Positions 34,243 through 44,078 of a stretch of 64,000 nucleotides of DNA are shown piece by piece; position 1 is the stretch's first letter, and the number at the start of each line of letters is the position of its first letter. The translations under genes and the position numbers were made by a program. The notes under the pieces were generated by a model. It made no database searches and was not told the origin of the DNA. It saw nothing but the letters and a program-made list of their open reading frames with translations. The stretch covers positions 1 to 64,000 of the forward strand of contig QNFX01000001.1 in the NCBI GenBank assembly GCA_003650125.1, written 5' to 3'. The stretch is from Campylobacterota bacterium (GTDB taxonomy: Bacteria; Bdellovibrionota; Bacteriovoracia; Bacteriovoracales; Bacteriovoracaceae).

Positions 34243-36120
34243 TTAAATTGCCTCGGCAATGCTTTTACGTCTCATAAGGTTGTAAGTGATTCCTCCCAGA
34301 ATTAACAAAATTGGAATCAAAAGGGTGTTCAGATATTGAAAAAATCGACCAATTCCTTCAATCTTTTCTCGTCCCTGCCTTTTAACTTCACGAAGTTGAC
34401 CTTTGTAAAAGGCCAGTTTTTTATCCAATTCTTTTTTCTTGCTTAGTGCTGCAGATTTAATCACCGCTAGATTCTCTTCATCGACCCGTGCCCCAAGTTC
34501 ATTTAATTCTACTTGGGCCTTAGTAATAGAAGCATTGATTCTATCAACCGTCTGAGCGGTTTCCTTATCAGCTGCAATTTCTATTTCATCAATAACTTTA
34601 AAGTTTCTATTTTTTGCTCCTTTTGAACGAATAGATAACAAATCTTTTGAACCACTTAAATTTTCTACCGAATTAAGAAATAAATCAGCATTATCATTAG
34701 ATAAGGCCAAACCAAATAAAGTCTCTTTGAAAGCAAACTGGTTATGGATAAAATCCACATCTGAAATTATAATAATTGATGAATCTCGCTCTGATTTAAT
34801 CAGGCCTGTAAGCTTTTCTCCAGATTTTTCAACAGTAATCCCCTGAGGAAATGCCGAATTAAAATTCCCTACGATTTTAACCCCCATAATAGTTCCAAGA
34901 CCTTCAGAAAAATTACTCCATAAGGAGATGGGATCATTGAGTTCCATATCTGTGGCCTGGAAAGAATTTCCTTTATCGGTAGTTCCAAGGATCGTAGTCA
35001 CCTGCTTCTCATCAAGGATTTTCAAACTTCCTGGAAGCAAAAATACTAAATCACTCAGACCTGAGCTCGTAATATCCTTATAAGGAGTGCTACAACGTTC
35101 ATCACAATGAACAATTTGCAGCATCTTGGCAGTTGGGGACTCGGGTGTTACCCGACCAAGTCCTGCTAGATACTTATCACCTGCAAATTTCCCTTCCTCC
35201 AATTTCACTCCCCAGCTTTCCATCAAAACGGGTAAGTTTGAACTACGAGAAAATCCTGACCGCATCCCAGAAGGATTGGCAGGTCTATCAATAACTGCCA
35301 TGGGATCTACTAGGAGTAGTAAAGATCCTCCTCTTAAAATATATTGATCAATGGCCCATTTTATCTTTGAGGTGAAACCTTTGGGATGAATCACCAGTAA
35401 AACATCAAGGTCTTTAATTTCTTGAACGCCTGGATCAATTTTTTCTACTTCATAAAATTCGGTGAGAAGTTCTATAATACTCCAGGATTCGGGAGGGTTT
35501 TTTCCCTGCATTCTCATCATCTGGGCAAGGTATGGATTAAGATCACTTTGTATGGGTAGACTTGAAATAATTCCAATTTTTTTCTTAGCTGGTCTGGCCA
35601 CACTATAGAGGGTTTTTGTAATAGTATATTCTAATTTGTCCTTTTCACTGGGATCAAAAAATTCGATAATTTTTTCTGTCCCTGAATCATTTGCCACCAC
35701 CAGACCAAAAAAGTATCTCTCTGTCTCCGTAAGATTAAACTTTTTAAGCCCGTAAGTTATAGCATCCTCTTCATCTTTAGTATCAGGTCTTGGATCAATT
35801 ATTTCTAGCGTCAGGTTATTACGAGAATGCCCTACATATTCAAAAAGGAGATCTTTGACATAAGTAAAATAATTATTAAAAGCGCGAATACCCTCTGTCC
35901 CTTTATTTGCGGCGGTTTTGGAATAATACAATTTTATCCGCAAAGGAGAATTAATTTTTTTAACCACATTAATACTGCCATCAGAGAGTCCATAGAGATT
36001 CTCTTCAGTAAGGTCCCATTTTATTTTTTTTGTCCAGGTAGTCCCAATATAAATGGAAAAAACCATAATGAGGGATGATAAAAGAATAATTAAATAATTT
36101 TCTCTTTTTCTCTTGTCCAT
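34243..36120 (-). CDS. GldG-like ABC transporter auxiliary protein
   Basis: 625 aa. One membrane segment near 10-28 (signal anchor) and one near 597-615. In between is the large extracytoplasmic region of the GldG/ABC_transp_aux type (WDLTEENLYGLSDG, then LLVIHPKGFTSKIKWAIDQYILRGGSLLLLVDP). Gliding bacteria use GldA-F-G as an ABC machine for motility, but related clusters occur in many non-gliding bacteria with unknown substrate. 11 bases separate it from the permease gene. Confidence 0.88.
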   Translation of the reverse strand: MDKRKRENYLIILLSSLIMVFSIYIGTTWTKKIKWDLTEENLYGLSDGSINVVKKINSPLRIKLYYSKTAANKGTEGIRAFNNYFTYVKDLLFEYVGHSRNNLTLEIIDPRPDTKDEEDAITYGLKKFNLTETERYFFGLVVANDSGTEKIIEFFDPSEKDKLEYTITKTLYSVARPAKKKIGIISSLPIQSDLNPYLAQMMRMQGKNPPESWSIIELLTEFYEVEKIDPGVQEIKDLDVLLVIHPKGFTSKIKWAIDQYILRGGSLLLLVDPMAVIDRPANPSGMRSGFSRSSNLPVLMESWGVKLEEGKFAGDKYLAGLGRVTPESPTAKMLQIVHCDERCSTPYKDITSSGLSDLVFLLPGSLKILDEKQVTTILGTTDKGNSFQATDMELNDPISLWSNFSEGLGTIMGVKIVGNFNSAFPQGITVEKSGEKLTGLIKSERDSSIIIISDVDFIHNQFAFKETLFGLALSNDNADLFLNSVENLSGSKDLLSIRSKGAKNRNFKVIDEIEIAADKETAQTVDRINASITKAQVELNELGARVDEENLAVIKSAALSKKKELDKKLAFYKGQLREVKRQGREKIEGIGRFFQYLNTLLIPILLILGGITYNLMRRKSIAEAI

Positions 36121-36131
36121 AAAAGATCCTT

Positions 36132-36878
36132 TTAGTTCGCCTTATTTTCTCTAAGAAGAAGTCCACAACCAATAAGCCATCCCATCATCATCACCATATA
36201 AAACCACATATCACTTAACCTCAAAAGGCCTTTAGTTAGTGATTCAAAGTGATTTAACATAGAAAGTGATTCAAACAGGGAAACAACATAGCTGGGAAAA
36301 ACGTTTGACAAAAATTCAAGTATAGGAGGCGAACCGGCCATCGTTAAAACATAACAGGTCCCTACAGATAAAATAAAACTTATCACCTGATTTTTGGTAA
36401 GAGCAGAAAAAAAGCTTCCAATCGCCAGGAATGCTCCACCTAAAAGAAGCGCTCCTAAATAACCCAAAAAAATAACTCCCCAATCAGGATTACCCAAATA
36501 GGCAACCGTTAAGGCCATGGGAAAAGTTAACAACAAAGATAAAAAAATTATAAACCAGGCCGCCAAAAATTTTCCCAGCACTGCTTCTTTAATACTTACT
36601 GGTAACGTAAGAAGAAGCTCTATAGTTCCCGTTTTCCTCTCCTCAGACCATAATCTCATAGCAATAGCAGGAACTAAAAAAACAAATAGCCAGGGAATAT
36701 ATTTGAAAAAACTTCCCAGATCAGCTTTTCTCATCATAAAAAAGCTGCCCCTACCAGGCTCAAAGGTTACATAACCAATTGAAAATAAAAAAATAACAAT
36801 AAAGACATATCCAACAGGAGTGGCAAAATATCCCTTAACCTCCCGTCTAAAAATAGTCTTAAGTGAGGGGGAAATCAT
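36132..36878 (-). CDS. ABC-2 type permease, GldF-like
   Basis: 248 aa with six predicted membrane segments. The typical ABC-2 features are a short cytoplasmic N-terminus (FRREVKGYFATPVGYVF), the EERKTGTIELLLTLPVS segment, and a Gly-rich fourth helix. Start overlaps the ATPase stop by 4 bases (ATGA). Confidence 0.9.
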   Translation of the reverse strand: MISPSLKTIFRREVKGYFATPVGYVFIVIFLFSIGYVTFEPGRGSFFMMRKADLGSFFKYIPWLFVFLVPAIAMRLWSEERKTGTIELLLTLPVSIKEAVLGKFLAAWFIIFLSLLLTFPMALTVAYLGNPDWGVIFLGYLGALLLGGAFLAIGSFFSALTKNQVISFILSVGTCYVLTMAGSPPILEFLSNVFPSYVVSLFESLSMLNHFESLTKGLLRLSDMWFYMVMMMGWLIGCGLLLRENKAN

Positions 36879-37612
36879 AAAGACACTCCTTGTACCAATT
36901 CTCCCGTAGTATAGGCCCGAAAAACATCATCAACTTTTCCCGTTTGTGATTTTTTCTTTAGGTCATCTGGGGTTCCATCAAATAGTATTTTTCCATGCGA
37001 GATTATAACTGCCCTGGAGCAAACCGCTTCCACCTCTTCTAAAATATGTGTGGAAAGGATAATTTGTTTATCGACCGCCAATTCCTTGATCAATTTTCTG
37101 ACCTCATATTTTTGATTAGGGTCGAGCCCATCAGTTGGCTCATCTAAAAACAAAACCTCAGGGTCGTGGATTAAGGCCTGTGCAAGCGATACTCTTCGTT
37201 TGTAGCCTTTGGAAAGGGTTTCAATTTTTTGATTCTTTACTTTTTCAAGCGCACACATTTTCACTACGTTTAAAATGGCACTATCTCTTTCTAAAACGGG
37301 GATGATTCGCAGCTCAGCAATAAACTCTAAGAACTCCCAAACATACATATCATCATAAAGGGGAGCATTCTCGGGCACATAACCAATAATTTTTCTTATC
37401 TCATTTGGATTTTTTAAAATGGAATAACCGCAAATACTGGCATCACCTGAGGAGGGATCAATAAAACATGACAACATCTTCATGGTAGTCGACTTACCTG
37501 CCCCATTAGGACCTAAAAAGCCTAGCACTTCCCCTTTATTGACCTCAAAGGAGATATTATCAACAACCTTATTCTGAGAAAAAAATTTAGTAAGACCTGA
37601 GACTTTAATCAT
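36875..37612 (-). CDS. ABC transporter ATP-binding protein, GldA-like
   Basis: 245 aa. Walker A GPNGAGKST (near 34-42), Q-loop region GYVPENAPLYDDM, signature LSKGYKRR, Walker B VLFLDEPTDGLDP and switch His in STHILEEVE. It is the first gene of the five-gene run ATPase-permease-GldG-DUF4340-Hsp20 on the minus strand, each overlapping or closely spaced. It powers the ABC-2 permease. Confidence 0.94.
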   Translation of the reverse strand: MIKVSGLTKFFSQNKVVDNISFEVNKGEVLGFLGPNGAGKSTTMKMLSCFIDPSSGDASICGYSILKNPNEIRKIIGYVPENAPLYDDMYVWEFLEFIAELRIIPVLERDSAILNVVKMCALEKVKNQKIETLSKGYKRRVSLAQALIHDPEVLFLDEPTDGLDPNQKYEVRKLIKELAVDKQIILSTHILEEVEAVCSRAVIISHGKILFDGTPDDLKKKSQTGKVDDVFRAYTTGELVQGVSL

Positions 37613-37686
37613 ATAAAATTCCTTTAATGGGATTTTATACGAAATTAATTTTCATTATCAATAGAAATTTTAAATAATGCTTTATG

Positions 37687-38757
37687 TTAGTATTTTGGTT
37701 TTAGGTATATTTTCATCATTCCCTTGCCTAGCGAAAACCCCTGGGAATTAAATTTTTCAATCTCTCCTAGAAGCTCTAGACCAAAATCCAGCTCATTTTC
37801 TCGAAGAACAACTTTATAATAAATACCAGTTAACTCTTCCTTCCAATTGAGAAGAGCACGTTTTTCATGGATCTCAAACTCTAAAGTAGGAATAGGTCCA
37901 TCTAAGTATTGTTTAACTTTTATAATGCCACTGCTCTCATCATCATCCTTCTCACTATCAAACTTATATCTCAAGAATCTATTCGGTGCGCCTTCTTTGA
38001 CATTATTGAATTTAATAGAGAGCGAAATATTTGGATTTTCTTTGCCTTTTATAAATTCAACATTACTAACCTTAGTTTGAAACCAAAACTGCCACTTATC
38101 ACTATTAGTTTCACCACCTTCAAGAATATCAGTAATTGCATCGGCCTTAGCTGTCACAATCTCGAGTTCTTCACTTATTTTATCTTCAATCGGAGCAAGC
38201 TCTTCTTCTAAGTCCATAAGTCGTTCTTCAATTTCCTCGCTTAAAGCTTCACTTTCATCTTCACACTCAATTGATAAATCTTCAGAGTTCCAAGGACTAT
38301 CTTCTAAATCCCAACACTCTTCTGGGGTTTTCAACTCACCCTCTTGGGCCTCTCCGCAAACTTCACTATCTTCTGAGTTCACCCAACACTTATAGTTTTT
38401 AAGGACTTTTGCTAACTCTTTTTCTAGATTAGCTTCTAAATTCTCAACCTTTTTTTCAATAGGTGATTTTTCAAAGCTTAAAACATCAATTCGCTTATAT
38501 ACTTCTTCAATCTGCAATCCCAACTGGGCCACTTTGGCAGAAACCTGAACTTTTTCTTCCCGAGAAACATTAGGCCAAAGAAAAAAGTTAAATATTTCAG
38601 TTCCTGTTTGGTAGTTTTTTTTTATTTGCAGTGAACGACTATTAAATTCAGCGGGGGGAACAAGCTCTCTTTTAATCGCAGAGACGCTAATAGGATTTGG
38701 CGCTTTTGCACAAGAAGCTAAAATTAAAAGAAATGTCAGTGCTATAAATCTTTTCAT
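37687..38757 (-). CDS. Lipoprotein with a long acidic coiled coil
   Basis: 356 aa. Lipobox LASC with Cys16. Two coiled-coil segments (about 65-115 and 170-215, the second rich in Glu) flank an acidic Cys-rich insert (about 120-165). The C-terminal 140 residues are beta-prone. Not recognised. Third gene of an envelope operon with 38765 and 40031; 7-base gap. Confidence 0.8.
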   Translation of the reverse strand: MKRFIALTFLLILASCAKAPNPISVSAIKRELVPPAEFNSRSLQIKKNYQTGTEIFNFFLWPNVSREEKVQVSAKVAQLGLQIEEVYKRIDVLSFEKSPIEKKVENLEANLEKELAKVLKNYKCWVNSEDSEVCGEAQEGELKTPEECWDLEDSPWNSEDLSIECEDESEALSEEIEERLMDLEEELAPIEDKISEELEIVTAKADAITDILEGGETNSDKWQFWFQTKVSNVEFIKGKENPNISLSIKFNNVKEGAPNRFLRYKFDSEKDDDESSGIIKVKQYLDGPIPTLEFEIHEKRALLNWKEELTGIYYKVVLRENELDFGLELLGEIEKFNSQGFSLGKGMMKIYLKPKY

Positions 38758-38764
38758 AAGTTAC

Positions 38765-40027
38765 CTAAAAATATGTCGCCAGCTCAAAAGAAAGTAACGG
38801 GTTCTTAACCGTATTTTTACCCGCCAAAAAGCCCAAATAGCTTACGTTCAGTTCGAGCGGTAGAAAGTTTTTTGAAACCCTGACCCAAGGAATATTGGAA
38901 ACACTTATACCAAGCATGTAAGTATGAACCCACTGCTCGCTGTCTTGTCCCAACCAAGAATATCTCACCGACTCAAAGCTGTTTCCTTTATAGAGATCTC
39001 TTCCTTTATAATGAAAATTATAAGCAAGCCTGGTCTGTAGACCTTTAAGCGGAGATACTTGTCCGCCAAGTTGAAAATGCACATGATCCCCTAAATTACG
39101 ATCTACATCGGTATCAATATCAGGGCTTGCAATCATATCGCTGGCAAAAGGAATTCGCTCGGAAGAAGTATCACTTATCTCCCAAGTATATTTTAAAGAC
39201 GTGGTCAAATATGTATCTTCATTAAAGTAATAATCATAGATGGCAGAAAAGCCAAGATCTAATTGCCCATCACCAATAGGAAAATAAACCAGTTTATTTA
39301 TATTTTTTTCTTGTCCCGTGGGAAAGGTAATATCTGTTTGAAGAGCAAGACCATGATTTGTTTCACTTAAAACTCGGTATTTAAAGGCCGTGATTAAATC
39401 TCCGATGGCCTGGCCTTCTTGATTTTCAAAAGGCTCATAATTATATCTTTCAACACCTTCTTCAACTGGTCGATTCATTCCTTCAATTAATTCATTAAGA
39501 GCGTAGTATTTCTTCTCTTTTCTAAATTTCTCGGCCAATTTTTCAAGGGAAGCATTGGCCACAAATCCAGAATCTACTGAAATTTTGTATTTAAAAATTG
39601 GTAATGCAACGGCAATGGTAAGACGATTGGTTATCCCATGAACAAATATGGGAACAGAAGTAGAGACTCCTACACTTATATCGCCAGTAACCCTCCCGGC
39701 CTCTTGATCCAGAGTAATACCTAACTCATCTCCCCACTCATTAAGAACACCTAAAAGGCCTCCTCTTTCGGCAGGGTCTGAAGTAGGATCTTCTATTCCA
39801 ACTAATTTTCTATAGGTGAGCGGAGTTTCAAAGAGCTCGGCCATAGAACCAGACTGTCTTTGATCATTAAATCTTTCAGTAGCACGGGTAAGAATACCTT
39901 TCCACCGCAGACTAGTAATCCTTTTTGGCATTACTCGAGCAGTATTTAAATCCACAAAGGGCGATAAGGTTACCGCCCTTATTTCAGAAATAAATAATAA
40001 GGTTATTAAAGGCCAAAGTTTTTTCAT
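38765..40027 (-). CDS. Probable outer-membrane beta-barrel protein of the same operon
   Basis: 420 aa. Signal peptide (1-18). Long amphipathic strands in the second half (LALQTDITFPTG, YYFNEDTYLTTSLKYTW, LRAL-like turns) and a terminal Phe (SFELATYF) are those of a barrel of perhaps 12-16 strands. The N-terminal 100 residues, with many polar turns, may be a plug or periplasmic part. It lies 3 bases after the preceding gene and 7 before the lipoprotein. The three may build one envelope complex, function unknown. Confidence 0.78.
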   Translation of the reverse strand: MKKLWPLITLLFISEIRAVTLSPFVDLNTARVMPKRITSLRWKGILTRATERFNDQRQSGSMAELFETPLTYRKLVGIEDPTSDPAERGGLLGVLNEWGDELGITLDQEAGRVTGDISVGVSTSVPIFVHGITNRLTIAVALPIFKYKISVDSGFVANASLEKLAEKFRKEKKYYALNELIEGMNRPVEEGVERYNYEPFENQEGQAIGDLITAFKYRVLSETNHGLALQTDITFPTGQEKNINKLVYFPIGDGQLDLGFSAIYDYYFNEDTYLTTSLKYTWEISDTSSERIPFASDMIASPDIDTDVDRNLGDHVHFQLGGQVSPLKGLQTRLAYNFHYKGRDLYKGNSFESVRYSWLGQDSEQWVHTYMLGISVSNIPWVRVSKNFLPLELNVSYLGFLAGKNTVKNPLLSFELATYF

Positions 40028-40030
40028 AAT

Positions 40031-40897
40031 TTACTTAAGTGATTGGAGCACTTCTCTACACATTTCTATTTCATGTAAAGTTTCAAACCAACGATAATCA
40101 CCGTAAAGTTTCTCTGCTTCCGCATTTAATGCTCTTAATTTCTCTTCATCTTCTGCAAGAGTAAGAGTTTTTTCTAAAATAACTTTTGCTTCCTCTGCCT
40201 TGCCTTTAGCAATTAAAGACTCTGCATAGTAAACAGTATTTAATGGATAGACGGAAACCTTAAAAGTTTTAGAACGACTCTTCATATAGGCCTTTTTCAT
40301 AAACCTTAGAGATTTTGATTTCCCCGCAGGAATTGAATAGTAGGCACGGCCAAGAGCTCTATAAGGGCCCCAGCCTAACATCTTCCCCATTTCCATTTGT
40401 TCAATTAAAGATTCAAGAATTGGCTTTACTTCATTCTTCCAATATTTAAGAGCACTGAATTTACTTTCATCTTCAAACCATCTTCCAAAAACAGTAGTGT
40501 ACCAAAAATAAAGATCGGCCAAAACCTCTCTATCCTCAGAATTTTTTGGTTCTCCTAAATCTTGTTCTAAAAGTTTAATACCCTTTTTACAATGTTGAGA
40601 ACCTTCATGAAATTCAATTTTTCTTTCTGCTCTAGATACCGGTAAATATTCACCACGAAAGTTTTTTGCTCTACAAGCAGTCAAAGCTCCTCTGGCCCTA
40701 ATTTGATCAGAAAGATCTTCAGAATTAAAAATCTCAAGGCCCATGGCCTCAAGGTTTAACATACTTTCAAAACCAGCATCATCCATGCTTCTTTGTTTAA
40801 ACTCTTGTTCAATGTCTTGAACACTTACCCCAAAAGTGGCAAATGAGTAGAACGAGAGAGTACATACAAAAACTAGATTTAAAAAAATATTCATCAA
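40031..40897 (-). CDS. Periplasmic helical-repeat protein, TAtT-like
   Basis: 288 aa with signal peptide (about 1-23). The mature protein is all helical, with TPR-like spacing in LGWGPYRALGRAYYSIPAG, AYMKSRSKTFKVSVYPLNTVYYAESLIAKGK and AEEAKVILEKTLTLA. The layout resembles the periplasmic T-component of TRAP-associated systems (TAtT family), but no transporter genes are next to it. First gene of the operon with a barrel and a lipoprotein. Confidence 0.65.
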   Translation of the reverse strand: MMNIFLNLVFVCTLSFYSFATFGVSVQDIEQEFKQRSMDDAGFESMLNLEAMGLEIFNSEDLSDQIRARGALTACRAKNFRGEYLPVSRAERKIEFHEGSQHCKKGIKLLEQDLGEPKNSEDREVLADLYFWYTTVFGRWFEDESKFSALKYWKNEVKPILESLIEQMEMGKMLGWGPYRALGRAYYSIPAGKSKSLRFMKKAYMKSRSKTFKVSVYPLNTVYYAESLIAKGKAEEAKVILEKTLTLAEDEEKLRALNAEAEKLYGDYRWFETLHEIEMCREVLQSLK

Positions 40898-40998
40898 ACT
40901 AACCTCAGTTATCTTTTTTATAACTATAACCTTATAGTGGAAAATTTTGTAGATTTATTGACATACCCTGTCAATGTTACCTGCACCAACGCTAAGTC

Positions 40999-43900
40999 TT
41001 AGGAATCCTTTCTTCGAAATAAACCTATAAGGTCATCTCCCACAGCATAAATGCAGGGAACAAGAACCAAAGTCAAGAAAGTAGCAAATAAAAGCCCATA
41101 ACCCATCGCAAGTGCCATAGGAACCATAAACATATCAACACCACCAACTCCATAGGCCAAAGGTAAAAGACCTGCTACTGTAGTCAAAGTAGTAATAATA
41201 ATGGCCCTCAGTCGATTTGTTGTCCCAATCGCCACAATTTCTATGATTTCCTTCTCCGGAAACTCTTTTCTGAGCTGATTTATATGATCCACTAAAACTA
41301 GAGAGTCATTTACAACAACTCCTGCCAGTCCAATTATCCCCAAAGTTGCAAGAAAACTTAAAGGTTCACCATGCGCCGCAAAGGCAAAAATAACACCAAT
41401 CAGACCAAAAGGAATCGCTATTAGGACATAAAATGGCTGTAATAATGAGTTAAAGAGTAAAATTAAAAGAAAATAGATACCAACAGCACTAATAGTAAAA
41501 GTTTGTAATAAACTTATAACCGATTTGGCAGTTTCATCGGCCTCTCCACCTACTACAAATTTCATTCCTTGCCAGTCACGAGTTAAGTTATAATGAGCAT
41601 TAACTTTTTTAATGGCCTCAAGAGGAGTGATAATATCTTTTTCAACATCTGCAACAACATTTAGAGATCTCTCTCCATCGTAGTGCCTAACCTCATCTAC
41701 CCCAGGTTCTACCGTAAAATTGGCAACCTTTTTAAGCGGAATCACTTTGCCATAATTATTTGAAATTAAAAGATTACTAATGTTTTTATCATCAAGCCTA
41801 GACTTCCTATCTAGAATAACTCGAAAGTCCACATCTTCATCCTGATAGCGAACATCTGTTGCCACCATCCCATCAATCGCCATTCTAATAGTATTTGCCA
41901 CTTGAGAGACAGATAATCCATATCTAGAAAGTACTGGATAATTTAGATCTACATGGATTTCATCTTTACCAAATTTAGCATCACTATCGATATCCTTAAC
42001 ACCTTTGATAGTGCCTAAATATTTCATTAGATCCAAGGATAAGGCCTTTCTTTTTTTGTCATCGCTTCCAACAACATTGATACTTATCGGTCGCCCTAAA
42101 GGAGGTCCACCTTCGGCAATTTCAAACTTTATAGAATTAAAATCTTTTAATTTTGCAGTTTGAGCTCTTAACTCATTAGTAATTTCAAGAGCACTTTTTG
42201 TCCTCTTACCAAAAGGAGTAAGGTTTATTTCAATGGTACCAAAATTCTTACCTGGTCTAAAGTAACCATGTTGTCCGGCAAGAACTCCAATTCTAGTTAC
42301 ATAAGAACTAAGATCTTCCTTCGAAATATTATTTATCAAGAACTCTATTTCCTTTAATTTTTCACCATTGGCCTTAAGAGAAGTCCCAGGGCTAAGTTCT
42401 GTTCTTAAATAAATTCTCTCAGCAGTAGATGCAGGAAAGAGAGTAAAGTTCATATAATGTGTAAAATACAAAATTGAACCGGCCAGGGCCAAAAAGAAGA
42501 ACCCAATGGAAACATAACGATATTTTAAAACTTTTTTAATAAAAGAAAAGAAAGGATTTCGTATTTTAATAAACCAGTTTTCCTTATCCTTTTTCTTACT
42601 ACGATGAAGTCCATGAGCAATGTGGGCAGGCAAAAAGAAACACGACTCTATAAGGGATATGACCAATGCAAAGGTTATCACGAGAGGAATAATATAAATA
42701 AACTTCCCCATTAATCCTGACATAAAAAACATAGGGCCAAAGGCCAGCATGGTAGTTAAAACAGTAGTTAAAACAGGAAAAAAGACCTCTTTAATACCAT
42801 CAACAGCGGCATCAATTGGCTTCTTACCCAGTTCGTCATAATGTCGATAAATGTTTTCTGAAATGATAATAGCATCATCAACGATAATTCCAATTACAAT
42901 CACAATCGCAGATAAACCAATAGCATCGAGAGAATGACCTGAGATCTTTAATAAAAACACCACACCACAAACACTTATAGGAATACCAAGACCTACCCAA
43001 AAGGCCGTTCTAAAATTCAAGAAAAAAGTTAAAAGGACTAATACTAGGGCCAAACCGATGGCGCCATTGGAGGCAACAATTTCAAATCTATTTTTAACAA
43101 TTCTTGAAACATCATTACTAAAACTAAATTCAACGCCTTTTGGCAGAAACTTTTTCTCTTCCTCTACTAGTTTTTTTATTTCCTCAACAGTCTCAACAAT
43201 ATCAGCATACTCTTTTTTATAAACGACAAAAGAGACGGCCAGTTTTCCGTTCATTTTAGAGATAATATCATCTTTTTTAAAGTCATCTTTAATAACTGCT
43301 AGATCCTTAACCCGGATCATGATTCCTTCAAAATTTGATTTAATAATAACATCACCAACTTCACTTGGTGATTTAAATTGTGAAAGGGTTACTACATTTT
43401 TCTGTCCTACATAGGATTCAAAATGTCCCCCACTAGCACGAACATTTCTATTCTGAATAGCAGAGTAAATCTGCTCTAAGGAAATATTATAATTTTCTAT
43501 TTTATCTGGAGAAACTTCAATTTTAACTTCTCGGGCCCGATAGGAAAAAGGATCCAGTCTGGAAACGCCTGAAATATTTTCCAGTTTTCTTTTTAAATTT
43601 TTGGCCAAAATCCTTAATTTATTATATTCAATATTTCCGCCAAGGCCCACTTCAATTACGGGAAAAATGGATGAATTTAAATCTATAATCTTAGGCCTTG
43701 TATCCACTTCAGGAGGAAAGTCAGTGACTTGATCCACTGCTCTTCTCACTTCATCTTTTACCCTTTCCTGATCTCTCACGTCATCATCAATGAAAAGATA
43801 TATTTCCGATCTGTTTTCCATGGATACTGAGTTAGTCCATTTTAGGCCAGAAACTGTTTTTAATTCTCTTTCGATTTTATTAGTGACATTTAATTCAACA

Positions 43901-44076
43901 TCTTGTGGAGAGGCACCAGGAAAAACAGTTACAATTAGCATTCTGCCAAAATCAACTTGAGGATTGATATCCCGATTGATATTCATTAAAGAATAAGACC
44001 CAAGTATTAACACAATAATGGTCATCAAGCTGGCAAGTTTATGGTTTTTTGCAAAGTATCTAAAGATCGTTTCCAT
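40999..44076 (-). CDS. RND-family efflux transporter
   Basis: 1025 aa, the usual size of HAE-type RND proteins. Helix 1 (about 14-32), then the large periplasmic porter domain, then helices 2-6 with the signature GIIVDDAIIISENIYRH near 400 (two Asp of the proton relay) and PVLTTVLTTMLAFGPM. The second half repeats the design, ending GIIGLAGVVVNDSLVLVDHIN and the final helices. Follows the TolC-like gene after 2 bases. No membrane-fusion (adaptor) gene is next to it. Confidence 0.93.
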   Translation of the reverse strand: METIFRYFAKNHKLASLMTIIVLILGSYSLMNINRDINPQVDFGRMLIVTVFPGASPQDVELNVTNKIERELKTVSGLKWTNSVSMENRSEIYLFIDDDVRDQERVKDEVRRAVDQVTDFPPEVDTRPKIIDLNSSIFPVIEVGLGGNIEYNKLRILAKNLKRKLENISGVSRLDPFSYRAREVKIEVSPDKIENYNISLEQIYSAIQNRNVRASGGHFESYVGQKNVVTLSQFKSPSEVGDVIIKSNFEGIMIRVKDLAVIKDDFKKDDIISKMNGKLAVSFVVYKKEYADIVETVEEIKKLVEEEKKFLPKGVEFSFSNDVSRIVKNRFEIVASNGAIGLALVLVLLTFFLNFRTAFWVGLGIPISVCGVVFLLKISGHSLDAIGLSAIVIVIGIIVDDAIIISENIYRHYDELGKKPIDAAVDGIKEVFFPVLTTVLTTMLAFGPMFFMSGLMGKFIYIIPLVITFALVISLIESCFFLPAHIAHGLHRSKKKDKENWFIKIRNPFFSFIKKVLKYRYVSIGFFFLALAGSILYFTHYMNFTLFPASTAERIYLRTELSPGTSLKANGEKLKEIEFLINNISKEDLSSYVTRIGVLAGQHGYFRPGKNFGTIEINLTPFGKRTKSALEITNELRAQTAKLKDFNSIKFEIAEGGPPLGRPISINVVGSDDKKRKALSLDLMKYLGTIKGVKDIDSDAKFGKDEIHVDLNYPVLSRYGLSVSQVANTIRMAIDGMVATDVRYQDEDVDFRVILDRKSRLDDKNISNLLISNNYGKVIPLKKVANFTVEPGVDEVRHYDGERSLNVVADVEKDIITPLEAIKKVNAHYNLTRDWQGMKFVVGGEADETAKSVISLLQTFTISAVGIYFLLILLFNSLLQPFYVLIAIPFGLIGVIFAFAAHGEPLSFLATLGIIGLAGVVVNDSLVLVDHINQLRKEFPEKEIIEIVAIGTTNRLRAIIITTLTTVAGLLPLAYGVGGVDMFMVPMALAMGYGLLFATFLTLVLVPCIYAVGDDLIGLFRRKDS

Positions 44077-44078
44077 AA

